The notes under the pieces: model-generated
Seen by the model: the letters and a program-made list of their open reading frames with translations, nothing else
What the model was told of the DNA's origin: nothing
Database searches by the model: none
Translations under genes and position numbers: made by a program
In this document: positions 11,627 to 22,146 of the stretch, one piece after another
Numbering within the stretch: position 1 is the stretch's first letter
Layout: the number at the start of each line of letters is the position of its first letter
Source of the DNA: Fremontodendron californicum
Lineage: Eukaryota > Streptophyta > Magnoliopsida > Malvales > Malvaceae
Length of the DNA stretch: 64,000 nucleotides
NCBI GenBank assembly: GCA_030761205.1
Contig: JAULJL010000032.1
Coordinates: forward strand, 6,143,134 to 6,207,133
Direction: 5' to 3'

Positions 11627-12577
11627 CTAATGGCGTTTTCCCAGTCCTTTATCAATCAGTGTCGTTGGATCCAACCACTTGGCATCTATGAGAGCTTGCA
11701 CTTTCCTTTTGACTGCTATACAATCTTCGATGCTATGGCCAACAATTCCACAGTGATAATCACATCTTTCATTTGGATTATACCACATTGGATATGGTGG
11801 TAATAGGGGTTTCAATGGGACACAGGCAACCATGTGATTTTGGATCAGTATAGGGAGGAGCTCTTGGTAGCTGATTGGAATGGGATCAAAATGCATTTGG
11901 GTCTTATTCTGGGATCGTTTCTTAGTCACACATGGCCTAGGAGTTGGGGCACTTGGTGGTGGCACTAAGGTTCGAACCGGAGTGTTTACATGGGGATGTG
12001 GTGGAACAGCATGGTAAGGGTACGGATTTGGACACGGGGCCTTTGGAGGTTGTACATAGCTCGAGGTTCCTATCCCAGGTACTGGATAAGGTGATTGATG
12101 AGGGAAATAGTATGAACTGGTAGTTGGTAACGATGGAGTCGGATTCAGGAATCCCGTAGTGGTCGTCCCAATGGACGATTGGACCATAGTAGGGTGGGGA
12201 TACTGGTTTGGACCTAGAACAGTTTGCAGGTATGGTACTGGATTCGAGGTTTCTGTCTTTGGTATCAGGCTTTCAGGTTTAATTATTTTCATGATTTTGT
12301 CCACAATTTCATCAGGATTGCAACCTTTGTGGCATTGACAAGTGCAGGATCCAGCAAGGATTGTATGTTCTGGACCTAATGGTTTTGGTTGATCCGAAGA
12401 TGATGCGAAGCCCTGAGAAAGTTCACCTTTACTGTTACCCATATCCTCAACCATTTTCAGCAATTTGGCAAGTTGTTCCTTCACCTCTCGGATTTCATGT
12501 CCATATTCATCTTGATTGCGTTCCAAAGCACCCAATCGTTCCTCCGATTCATTCCTCATATCTCGAACCCCTTTCAT
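11627..12577 (-). CDS. Second gag-like ORF, capsid core missing (316 aa)
   Basis: The N-terminus is a charged coiled coil (about residues 8-48, EERLGALERNQ and following). The centre (about 100-230) is rich in Pro, Tyr, Ser and Thr. The C-terminal 90 residues resemble the end of the main Gag: an IPISYQELLPILIQ segment precedes the knuckle C-x2-H-x5-H-x4-C at Cys272-Cys286. The conserved RWY capsid core is absent. It lies upstream of the main gag in element sense, where Ogre elements have an extra ORF1. It is either a diverged duplicate of gag with an internal deletion or an acquired ORF1 fused to a gag tail. A CxC-x-C cluster near residues 82-90 (SCTCQCHKGC) is unexplained. Confidence 0.75.
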   Translation of the reverse strand: MKGVRDMRNESEERLGALERNQDEYGHEIREVKEQLAKLLKMVEDMGNSKGELSQGFASSSDQPKPLGPEHTILAGSCTCQCHKGCNPDEIVDKIMKIIKPESLIPKTETSNPVPYLQTVLGPNQYPHPTMVQSSIGTTTTGFLNPTPSLPTTSSYYFPHQSPYPVPGIGTSSYVQPPKAPCPNPYPYHAVPPHPHVNTPVRTLVPPPSAPTPRPCVTKKRSQNKTQMHFDPIPISYQELLPILIQNHMVACVPLKPLLPPYPMWYNPNERCDYHCGIVGHSIEDCIAVKRKVQALIDAKWLDPTTLIDKGLGKRH

Positions 12578-14105
12578 GCAAATGAAAATGTCATGAGATT
12601 AAGATTATGAATGTACACGCTCTATTCCTATGTGCATGAATAAATTGATGATTAATGCATGAACATATACAGAGAAATTATGATGACTATGTATGCTATG
12701 GATGCAATTTAATGCCAGGTATATACAGATAATGACTATGCATGTCATAAACGTGTCCTACAATGAATGACCATGCATGCTATGATGTCAAAATGATACA
12801 TGCTAAGAATAAATGAATTAATACAAAGGTAGGTACAAAGAATGACCATGTATATCACAAATGTATTCTACAATGAATAATCATGCATGTTATGACTGTA
12901 ACACGATGTCAAAATGACACAAATAAATTAACCAATGATTACACGAAATTGGTGGGACCTAAATCTTGATTATTCAAAAATCTCATTATGCAAGATTTGC
13001 CTCCTAATTTATGATTTTTTTTTTAACATGCTTTTTTTTGTGTTTTTTTTTTATTTATGAAAAACCAATCACATTATTTTCAAAAGAATTTCAGGGTGGA
13101 TCCCACTATGGTACCATATGCAAATGTTCATGTGACACTACCGGTTTTATGAAATCATCAAATGAAATTACCAACTGTTTATTGCAAAGAATGAGATCAA
13201 TAACACAACCAAAAATGTACATGCTCTATTCACACATGTATGAAATGTGCAACATGCAAAATGCTTGAAAAAAGATTTTTTTTTTTTTTTTTTAAAACAG
13301 CTAATGAACATCTGCCCCAGCAATATCTGCTTATTTAGGCATCACGATGTCTTCGAGGCGGAGTATCACATTTATTACGGGCGATGTACGTACATCGTTG
13401 CCCGATCTACCACACTTATTCGGAGTGTAAAACAGGTAACAAAAAGTTTAGAAATGTCCCTCCATGTGTTCCTATTTTCGGTATATCTAACGGAAATTCG
13501 GGATGGCTTCGCCTAGGTTCACTATATGAGGGTGAATCGGTTCTAAGGCCCCGAATTGTTCCTCACTGTCGCCGGTGAAGGCTAGTAAGGCACCCCGATA
13601 AAAGCGGGTTCAATTCGTTAGAGTATATTTTCCTATGCCCATGCGGAGGATCATCACGAAGGCATTAGGTACTTTATACTCCGAAAGTGTTTCACTAGCC
13701 CATACGGAGGATCAATCACGAAGGCTTAGTTACTTTACTTCCACTTAAAAGGACGGAACCCGGGTAGAGGATTCATGTTATGCAAATGCACGTGTAGTGT
13801 GTGTGGAGGAATAACAAACCTTTCACTACCTATTCTACAAACCTTATTCTAAATGCCCTAGCAATTAAAACATTCAAGAATAGTGTAACGCATCAACCAA
13901 CAAGCAATTATAATATACAACCTAAATAACTAGAGAACAATAATAAAATGCATGCACATGAGAATGAACATTTTTAAAAACATTTTATTATTTTCAAAAT
14001 TCTCTTTATTAGAAAAATGTGGGAATTAAAATTAAATACCAATTAAACCAACCAAAACTGAGACTTTGATAACACACGACTATTTCTAGGCCTGACTCTC
14101 TAATA
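12578..14105. other. 5' leader of the retrotransposon
   Basis: This is the untranslated leader between the primer site and the first gag-like ORF. It holds the AATGCATG/ATATACAGA word family (12600-12925), a poly-T region (13010-13060), a poly-T run at 13277-13293 and a more GC-rich part (13310-13790). The GC-rich part has repeated CCCATGCGGAGGATCA / CCCATACGGAGGATCA units (about 13638 and 13699). No protein is supported; RNA packaging signals normally lie in such leaders. Confidence 0.6.
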
Positions 14106-14124
14106 GTCCCCAGCGGAGTCGCCA
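14106..14124 (-). other. Primer binding site, tRNA-Arg type
   Basis: On the minus strand, three bases inside the LTR end, the sequence TGGCGACTCCGCTGGGGAC begins. It is complementary to a tRNA 3' end with acceptor strand CGGAGTC, discriminator G and CCA. Plant tRNA-Arg genes that begin GACTCCG fit this, and tRNA-Arg is the primer reported for Ogre elements. The match was made from memory, not by alignment. Confidence 0.8.
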
Positions 14125-14127
14125 AGC

Positions 14128-17100
14128 TGTCGCAACCTAAAAAAAATAATGACGAGTCTCATCGCAAGACTTTATTATTCGTTAAGCGTGACATTTAAAA
14201 AAAAAACGAGGAAAAGTCGACTTAATTCCTCTAGAAAAATGAAGGTTTTGAAAATGACCTTAAAAAAGACATGGAGTCGCCACCAATCTTTTTTAGCTAG
14301 GTGTGATCGGCCACCTATTAAAACCGGTTTTATAAAAATATTTTAAAAATTAATTAAAATATTTTTAAAACCAATTTCAAGTCTGCGTTAAAACCAGAGA
14401 AATCAAAGAAACGGGTTCGGGAGTCGGTTACGTGTGGGGAAGGATTAGCACCCCCACAACGCCCGTATAAATCGGTACCTTATTAATCGTGTGTTATCTC
14501 AAGTCTCGGTAAAAAGTTGGTTTTAAATTTAGTATTTCAAGTTAATTCCCAATTTAAAGAAAAATAATTCCATTTTTTTTATTGAAAATGATCCGGAATT
14601 TATAAATTCAAAATTTTCCTATATTCCCCAACAAACGTGGCAAAATATAGAAATTTTTATTAGTTTTGGAAAATTTTCCGAATCATTCTCTTTTTTGAAA
14701 GAAAGATATTCCTTTATTAATGATAATTGATGATATTCCCTCCAGCAAACCCGGTAGAGAACTCATGAATTATTTTAACTCGGGAATATCTTTATATTTT
14801 TTTTATTGAAAACCATTATCTTTTTTTGGAAACATTTAAAAGAAATGAATATGTATATGCATGACATAAATAAAATGACATAGTACAGTCTAAATAATAT
14901 AATGCAACCTAAATGACATGACAAATATGAATGGTATGGCATATAATTTAAATGACATGGAATAAAATAATGCTATCATATAATATGCATGAAAATAAAA
15001 ATGCAATGCATGAAATGTATTTTTTTCCTTTTATTAAGGAAATCCGTATATCTAAAAAGATATCCGGCTACCTTAGGAAAATATGTCAAATTAAATATTC
15101 TAAAACCAAAATACTTTGTGATTGTTTGAAAACAATTTTGAGAAGCTTGAATAAAAACTGGGCTAAAATTTTTTTAAATGGCTCTAATTTCCTAAGTTTA
15201 AAAATCCGGACTTGACTACCCTTAACCCGAGACTTGAAAAACCATTTTTAGAGTTTAAAAAGGCTTAGAAACTACCCTAAGTCAGTAGCTAACCCTCCTA
15301 ATCAGCCCACTCTAAGTAAATTAACCAAAACAGAAAAATGGTTTCTCTTTAAATTCAATTCTGACTCCACTGTCCAGTTTTAATCCACGATTTTTTACCC
15401 TATTTTTAAAAATTCCAAAAATTCTAAAAAAAATACTGGAGACTCAGGACATGTAAAACTATATGAGAAAAAATCGGCTTAATTTTCGAATCAAATATGA
15501 ATTCCCAGAAAAATCAGAGATACATGAGTTTTTGGAGGAGAAAAAAACTGCTTTGTTTTTCTTTAAATTCAATTCTGACTCCACTGTCCAGTTTTAATCC
15601 ACGATTTTTTACCCTATTTTTAAAAATTCCAAAAATTCTGAAAAAATTACTGGAGACTCAGGACATGTAAAACTACACGATAAAAAATCGGTTTAATTTT
15701 CTGATCAAAAATGAATTCCCAGAAAAATCAGAGATGTACGAGTTTTTGGAGGAGAAAAAACTGCTTTGTTTTTCTTTAAATTCAATTCTGACTCCACTGT
15801 CCAGTTTTAATCCACGATTTTTTACCCTATTTCTAAAAATTCCAAAAATTCTGAAAAAATTACTGGAGACTCAGGACATGTAAAACTACACGATAAGAAA
15901 TCGGCTTAATTTTCTGATCAAAGATGAATTCCCAGAAAAATCAGAGATGTACGAGTTTTTGGAGGAGAAAAAAACTGCTTTGCCAGCACATTTTTTTGTC
16001 TTTGATAAAATCATTTAAAAATCAAAGTAAAAATATTTGAAACTCATAAAATGACTTGAAAGCAGTAGCTAGGACTTTTTGAAAGTTAGATAAAAAATGA
16101 CTAAGTAAAAAAAATCACAAAGGTAGAATAATCAACTTGACAAACTTAATTTTCCACAAGTGTGCTCAAGAGAGCATGACTTTGAACCATCAATTGGCTC
16201 AAGTCATTATTCAAGTGGTATGAACATGAAATGCATGAAATAATGCAGCAAACATAATGCATGAAATGCATGGATTTAAAACTAAATATAAGGAAAATGC
16301 ATGACATAAATAATATGGCCTAGACCTAACATGAACTTGCATGGCAATAAATGCAACCTAGACCTAAGATATGCATGGCATTTTCACAAACACAAGGCAT
16401 GCTTAATTCAAAAATCCAACCAAATATCATGCAAATGCAAAAACCTAACAACTAGCATGACAAAAATACAACACACAATGCAAAACACATGGAGTAGCCA
16501 AATGGCCTCAAGCTCCAACAAGCATGGCATTTTCACAAACACTTGGTATGCTAGCATGAAAAACTAAGTCATAACACAAAAATCACACAAGCATTTTCAC
16601 AAACACCTAATATACCAAATCTAAAACATGCTCACTAAGATATAAAACAAGAATCATGCAAAGAATCACACAAGCATTTTCACAAACACTTAATATGCTA
16701 ACTCTAAAACATGCTCAAATTTAAACAACATGAAAACAGAAAATTAAAAATGCAAAAACATGATATCTAAGACATAAATGGCAACAAACAAAGCAACCAA
16801 ATTAAATATAACTTAAGAACATGAAATAACATAACACTTAAAACATCAAAAACAAAGAAAATATCATAAACAATATGGTAAAATGAATTGAAACAACAAC
16901 TTAAAATAAATAATGTAGGCCATTTGGCCATGGTGAGTTTATTGTAAAAAAAAATGTAAAAAAAAATACTTAAGAAAGGAAATGAAGGAAGAACAAGAAA
17001 CATTATTTTAAAATGAAAACTCACCAAGTAGAGATTAAAATAGCAAAAAACAAGAATAGAAAATGAAAGTGCAAGAGTTGGTGCTCAAGAGCAACCTCAA

Positions 17101-18939
17101 GAAGCTAATATTTCAAGCTTTTCTCTTCAAACTTTCCTTTTTTTCTAAACTTTTCTTTTTTTGCTCTCAACCAAGAAGATAAAAACTAAGAAAAACTAAG
17201 AGAAATCAGCCAAAATGGAAAAGAAGAAACCAAAATCTGCCTCTCCCCTCCTTAGGGCTAGCCTTAATGCATGGTTATATAGCCTCCAAGATGTTGTCAT
17301 TTTTGTGTAACCTAATTTCCATCAAATGGCCAATAATTCAAGATGAAAAGTCATGAAATTACCACCTTTAGATTAGCATCTCAGCCCTCTCAAATTACAG
17401 CTATGCAAAAATAATGTTGACATCTTTCTTAACCTATGTGGTTTAATCACCATGGCTTGATCAAAGAGAATGGTTAACTAACTCTTGATTTTTAACCACT
17501 TGATTAAAAAAAAAAAATTAGAAGCTTCCTCCTTTCTTTGGGCTTGGGTATGCCAGCACATCTCTTTTCCAGCCCAACTCTGATTTTTTGAAGGGCCAAA
17601 AAAAGCCCTTTTCGGTTGCTTGGGTGAAATGACCATTTTGCCCCCCGGATGCAAGTAAATATCAAACGGACTCCAAATTCAATTTTTCTTTTTTTAATAC
17701 TTCCAAAATAATAAAATATTGAGTTCTGGAAGTTTTCAAAATTATCCGAGTCCGTTTGCTATTTATTTGGATTTTTTCTTCCCAAAAATGCCCTTTTATG
17801 CCCCTACATTTTACCATTTTTTAAACGAGCTCCAAATCAAGATTTTTCTTCACCAATCTCTTCAAAATAATTAAAAAGTGTGATCTGGAAGTTTTCATAA
17901 TTTTTGGAGCTCATTTGGTATTTTTTCGGGATTTATCGGCTTGAATTACTGCATAGGAGGCCCGGGATTTGGCCATTTTGCAAACGAACTCGGAATCAAG
18001 ATTTTCTTTCGCCAATATCTTCCAAATAATTTAAAAATGAGATTTGCCAAATTTCATAATTTTTGGAGTCCATTTGCTATTTTTCCGGGATTTTCCTTTT
18101 TGAATTAGTGCATAAGAAGCCCGGGATTTGGCCATTTTGCAAACGAACTCGGAATCAAGATTTTCTTTCACCAATCTCCTTCAAATGATTTAAGAATGAG
18201 ATTGACAAATTTTCCATAATTTTCGGAGTCCATTTGCTATTTTTCCCAAATTTTTCCAATTTTGCCCTTTTACCTCCGAAACCCGGTTTTGCTCAAAACA
18301 AATCCGATTTTCAGATTTTCTTCAATCTGAGCCTTGGGCCATCCTTTTTAACCATTCTTCATCCATTGGGGGCTTTGGTCTTAACAAGTCGGGCCATTTC
18401 TGTGATTCTTCCCGATTTCACCGAAATCCACTAAAACCCCTAATTCTCGGTTTTCTCCCGGATTGACTTTTCTTTCGGTTTTTCTTGCAAGTGACTTCTC
18501 CATTACCCGTAGTCAGTGCTTATCTTTCATTTGGAACCTTCAATTCCGACCAGTTTGATCGTTTAAGCACTTTTCCCCAAATTTCTCGGATTAGGGTTTC
18601 TTTTCTACTGAATCTCCAAATCCCAACTTCCGAACTCCATATCTTTCAATGTAGACCTCGGATTATCAAAATTCTTTTGCCATTTTTCAATTGAACTTAA
18701 AATCTTGATTTTGAAAGTGGGTTGACTTTTTCAGTAGTTGACTTTCTGGGGTTGACTTTTTCGGGGTTGACTTTTTTTAGGGTTGACTTTTTTTCAAGTT
18801 TGACTTTTTGTGCTCGCCCTCTTAAACTAAGTCTCGGAGTACCACCTGCAGGATGAAAACAGTCTTTTTACACTTGGGAACATCAATATGGGAAGAAAAC
18901 ATACCTGTTTAGTGGTCCGGACAAAATTAGGTGTCTACA
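14128..18939 (-). repeat. Long terminal repeat (5' LTR in element sense), 4812 bp
   Basis: This is the second copy of the LTR, one base shorter in the A-run near 17506-17517. It begins TGTCGC on the plus strand and ends GTCTACA, giving TG...CA termini. As the upstream LTR it would supply the promoter. It repeats all internal features of the other copy: triplicate units at about 15342-15986 and the TTGACT cluster at 18721-18809. No host gene lies in it. Confidence 0.95.
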
Positions 18940-19481
18940 GGGGGGTGCTCAGAGATCCTAGTAGCAATATTGTGGCTGTGTTCTCTTGCCTTTTAGGAGT
19001 CTGTGATTCAAATGAAGTAGAACTAATGGCCATCAAATTTGCACTCGAAATTGCTGTGGATTCTGGTAAATGTCGTAGTGTTGGCCTGCTGGTTGAGTCT
19101 GATTCTTTTGTTGCAGTGAACTGGTGCACTAAGACTGAAATCCTCCCTTGGAAGTTGCGGAAAATTTTCAATGCTATCGATGATCTTCTTATTAAGATTA
19201 AGGATGTCAGACTAACCAAGATCCCTAGGTGTTTCAATGGTATGGCTGATTCCTTAGCCAAGGTAGCTGTGGACAGAACAGAGAACCTTATTGCATGGTG
19301 GTAGTAGTTCCTCTCACTGCTTTCAGTATGGGGTAAGGATTGTTTTCTGTTAGATGATACTATGTAACTCATCCCCTGGCTGTTGTATTTATGTGTTATT
19401 TTGGACTTTATTCTGGGGAGTTTCAACTTTGTTCTCTGTAATCCTATCCCTTTTAATAAAATATGGCTTAGCAAAAAAAAA
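18940..19481 (+). pseudogene. LINE RNase H, part 2, with 3' UTR and poly-A tail
   Basis: The RNase H frame resumes at the right copy of GGGGG and runs to a TAG ending at 19304. It shows VLRDPSSNIV, EVELMAIKFAL (catalytic Glu), ESDSFVAV (catalytic Asp) and GMADSLAKVA (the helix carrying the last Asp). A short 3' UTR with AATAAAA near 19455 ends in an A-run at 19471-19481, the hallmark of LINE retroposition. The whole host element therefore extends from left of the window to 19481, apart from the 18.5 kb insertion. Confidence 0.85.
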
Positions 19482-19920
19482 AATTGGAAGTGGAGGACAA
19501 ACACAAAGTCAAAGCTGCTTATCCCATGCAGCTTTTGTGCTTATTTTGAGTGCTTAAGGCAGGGGGCTACCCATAACCCTCCACCCCACCCCATAAAGAA
19601 GAAAGAAAAAGAAAAATTGCACTCATACTCCCAATACTGAAAGACAATTAATAGAGAGAATGGAAAGAGGTCAACCTTTCAAAAGGAGCAGAGATTTTGG
19701 AACTCATTTTGGTCGGTCACTCTGCAAACAAAGGTTATATGCATGCTAGCTGCCCCATGCATATTGGTATTTGTTTTTGAGGGGTGTTCTCTTTTCTTCA
19801 TGTTAATTGGATATACTATATAGTTTGAGAATCTAAACTCAAAAGTGAACACACTGTTTATATATATGTTTGCCCATCTTCTATACATGGAAAAAGTTGA
19901 GCCCATATACAATAATATAT
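19482..19920. other. Spacer with no recognised gene
   Basis: Mostly unique sequence. A C-rich patch (CCCTCCACCCCACCCC, about 19578-19593) and two short inverted words around TGCATGC (19740-19765) are visible. Nothing coding is supported. Confidence 0.5.
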
Positions 19921-19928
19921 ACCAATAT

Positions 19929-20218
19929 TGGAGGTGGCAAACAGACGACTTCGAATTCAGGTTTGGACGTTTTGGATTAAAGTTATTTCGAGTTCACATC
20001 ATCATTTTGAGTTTATGCCTTTTTAGGTTTGGGTTTTTTTTAGTTCGATCAGGTTCAAGTTCGAGTTATTCAAATTCAAATCATTTCGATTTTAATTTTT
20101 TTTGAGATCGAATTTTTGATTTTTTTAATCAAGTCAAATTCGATCGGGTTAGAGTTAAGTTTTAGAGTTCAAGCTTTTTGAATAGGTTTTCGATTTTGAG
20201 TTCATTTTGTCACTACTA
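19929..20218. mobile_element. hAT-type MITE, 290 bp, 8-bp duplication ACCAATAT
   Basis: The left end TGGAGGTGGCAAAC pairs with the right end, which reads TAGTAGTGACAAAA on the minus strand. Both resemble the TAGGGGTGGCAAAC ends of plant hAT elements. Identical 8-mers ACCAATAT lie at 19921-19928 and 20219-20226, as expected for hAT. The interior is T-rich and non-coding, with repeated TTCGAGTT-like words. Confidence 0.85.
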
Positions 20219-20336
20219 ACCAATATTGAAAATTTTAAGTTAAGAAGTCTTGAAAGATTAAATTTAAAAAATATTTATTTTAATACCGAAGACACCTTAT
20301 TAATAAATTTTAGCCGATCTTAATTACTACTTTCTC

Positions 20337-21007
20337 ACTGGACTCTATTGGACTCAGACTCGCTTTGTGGTCCAAGGCTAAGTGGCCTTCTGAGGAAGGG
20401 CTGTTTTCGCAGTTCAAGTAGTCACCTGCTATTTGTCGATTGAAGAGGGAAATGAAAGTTGGCATTGACATGACTTGGAATAAGCCACCTGCCGGCTGCC
20501 TTAAGTTCAACGTCGATGGTTCGGCGCGTGGTAATCCCGGTCCTGCGGGGATTGGCGGTATTATGCGCGACAATCAAGGTATGGTGAAAGCAGTTTTTTC
20601 TAAATCTATCGGCTTTGCTAAGGCATATGAGGCTGAATTAAGGGCTGTCAAAGAAGCCTTCCTCATTTTTGGTGCTTCGTCTTGGGCGCTATCGCATAAA
20701 CTTATAATTGAATGTGATTGCCAGATGATTGTTGCTTGGGTTAAGAATCCGAGTAGAGCCCCATGGCGGATTTCGCGAAGTATAAGGGCTATAGAGTTTG
20801 TACGAACTGCGGTTCAGAACTGGGAAATTGTTCATATTTTGAGGGAGGCTAATGGTGAAGCTGATAAGCTAGCCAAATCTGGTGTAAACAGGGTGTCAGA
20901 TTTGTTGTTTTATAGTCCTTAGTTTTGTCTACAGCATGCTATTTTCTGGTTTGTAAAAAGGACATCTTCTTAATTGCAATAAATCATGCTTTTCAAAAAA
21001 AAAAAAA
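20337..21007 (+). mobile_element. 5'-truncated LINE insertion with 15-bp duplication and poly-A tail
   Basis: The fragment starts abruptly at 20337, carries an RNase H ORF and ends in about 14 A after an AATAAA at about 20978. The 15-mer AATTACTACTTTCTC is present at 20322-20336 and again at 21008-21022. A long duplication, poly-A tail and 5' truncation are the products of target-primed reverse transcription. The duplicated target overlaps the left end of the Stowaway-like MITE at 21016, so the LINE arrived after the MITE. Confidence 0.93.
20440..20922 (+). pseudogene. LINE RNase H domain, intact fragment (160 aa)
   Basis: The open frame covers nearly one RNase H domain: KFNVDGSARGNPG (residues 22-34, catalytic Asp26), AYEAELRAV (catalytic Glu66), IIECDCQMIV (Asp93) and EANGEADKLAK near the C-terminus. 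All four acidic positions appear kept. The RT part is absent because of 5' truncation, and upstream frame 20337-20439 continues LINE-like sequence. There is no sign of a promoter, so it is a dead copy rather than a gene. Confidence 0.85.
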
Positions 21008-21015
21008 AATTACTA

Positions 21016-21270
21016 CTTTCTCCGTCTCATAAATATTATCTTGTTTGCATATATTTTATTTTTCAATGATCTCAAATTAAAATCTCTTGAAAAGTAAAAA
21101 AATAAAAAATCATTTTTACTTTTTCTTATGACCTTTAACTATGATAACTAACTTTTTTTTCAAGTCAATAGTAATTTTGTAAAATCAAATTTATAATCAA
21201 TGAAAATCAAATTTAATTTAATTTAATTTTGTGCGAAGTTAAAATCAGACACAATATATGACAAAGGGAG
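21016..21270. mobile_element. Stowaway-like (Tc1/mariner) MITE, about 255 bp
   Basis: The left end CTTTCTCCGTCTCATAAAT and the right end, CTCCCTTTGTCATATAT on the minus strand, both resemble the Stowaway consensus CTCCCTCCGTC. TA dinucleotides flank it (21014-21015 and 21271-21272). The interior is AT-rich with no ORF. The left end was partly duplicated by the LINE insertion next to it. Confidence 0.75.
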
Positions 21271-21272
21271 TA

Positions 21273-21809
21273 TGACAAGAAAATTTTCAATTTTGCTCAT
21301 AAATAACCAAGTATTGTTTTTCTATATCTTGTTATTGTTTTGTTCACATTATTACTACACTATAATTAATTAAAGAGAGCCTAATGCTAAATTAATATTT
21401 AGAAAAGCTTTGTATTTTTCTTTCTTATTTTAAAGGACCTAGTTCTTCTAACCCACTTCATCTTTCTCAATCATTATTTTTTATTCATCTTTGTTTTTCA
21501 TAAAGGAGTTGCAAGATTGGCAATTGATATCAAACTTTCACAACATTGATCAAAATATCTTAATTAAACTGTTAACTATTAGTTAACTAATTGCTTCGGG
21601 TTAAGATTTTGGCTTTTAACAGCTGAATATATGTATTTTAACATTAAGATATACCTATTTGATACCAAAAATTACTATACACTTAATATATCCTATGCTG
21701 ACATCTTATTAAGTAAAAAATTAAGTGTCTCTAGAAATAAATACTAAAAAGTATTTAATTGAACAAAAACAATTGTAGTAAATTAATTTTCAAAGAGTCT
21801 TAACTTTTT
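21273..21809. other. AT-rich spacer, no gene seen
   Basis: No coding frame or named repeat is supported. The part 21640-21740 weakly resembles the left arm of the hairpin MITE family described at 21935-22138 and may be a decayed copy. Confidence 0.4.
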
Positions 21810-21903
21810 AAATTTATTAATTAATGAAGTGTCAACATATGATATATATTGATAGTGTGTAGAATGCATACATGAATAGTTCATCAAATATAAACTCTAT
21901 AAT
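21810..21903. repeat. Partial copy (right arm) of the long-hairpin MITE family
   Basis: The sequence TTAATGAAGTGTCAACATAT ... CATCAAATATAAACTC aligns by eye with the right arm of the complete element at 26729-26996. The left arm is much weaker. Confidence 0.55.
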
Positions 21904-21934
21904 AATTATCATTCATGATTCAACTAATTAATTA

Positions 21935-22138
21935 AGGATTTATATTTTATGCCTTATCAATGTATAAATTTATATATTGTCAATTAATCACATGATATAC
22001 TTATTAATAAATAAAATTATTTATATTTATTTTTACAGACATCAAAAAATTTATATTTATTTATTAATGAGGTGAAATCATGTGATTCACTAACAGTATA
22101 TAAATTTATATATATATATATATATTAAATATAAACCC
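21935..22138. mobile_element. Long-hairpin MITE, copy 1
   Basis: The left arm GGATTTATATTTTATGCC and the right arm ending ATTAAATATAAACCC are inverted repeats over most of the element's length. Both arms carry TAATAAATAAA near the centre. ATTAATTA occurs at 21927-21934 and 22139-22146 as a possible 8-bp duplication, although the word is low-complexity. It is the same family as 26729-26996. Confidence 0.7.
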
Positions 22139-22146
22139 ATTAATTA

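Larger units (their letters stand above)
407..18939 (-). mobile_element. Young 18.5 kb Tat/Ogre-like LTR retrotransposon, gag-only, non-autonomous
   Basis: Two direct repeats of 4813 and 4812 bp (407-5219 and 14128-18939) enclose 8.9 kb of internal DNA. The element reads on the minus strand: its LTR starts TGTAGACACC at 18939 and ends GCGACA at 14128, followed by a tRNA-Arg-type primer site, two gag-like ORFs, a tandem array and a polypurine tract next to the other LTR. A 5-bp duplication GGGGG (402-406 and 18940-18944) flanks it inside a LINE RNase H frame. No protease, RT, RNase H or integrase was recognised internally, so it must move using proteins from another copy. The gag type, tRNA-Arg primer and 3' tandem repeats are those of the Tat/Ogre branch of Ty3 elements. 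The very long LTRs resemble LARD-type derivatives. Confidence 0.93.

Noticed and set aside
8..19304. LINE RNase H halves as a functional spliced host gene with an 18.5 kb intron
   Set aside because: The borders are a TG...CA LTR with a 5-bp duplication, not GT-AG splice sites, and the frame belongs to a LINE with a poly-A tail.
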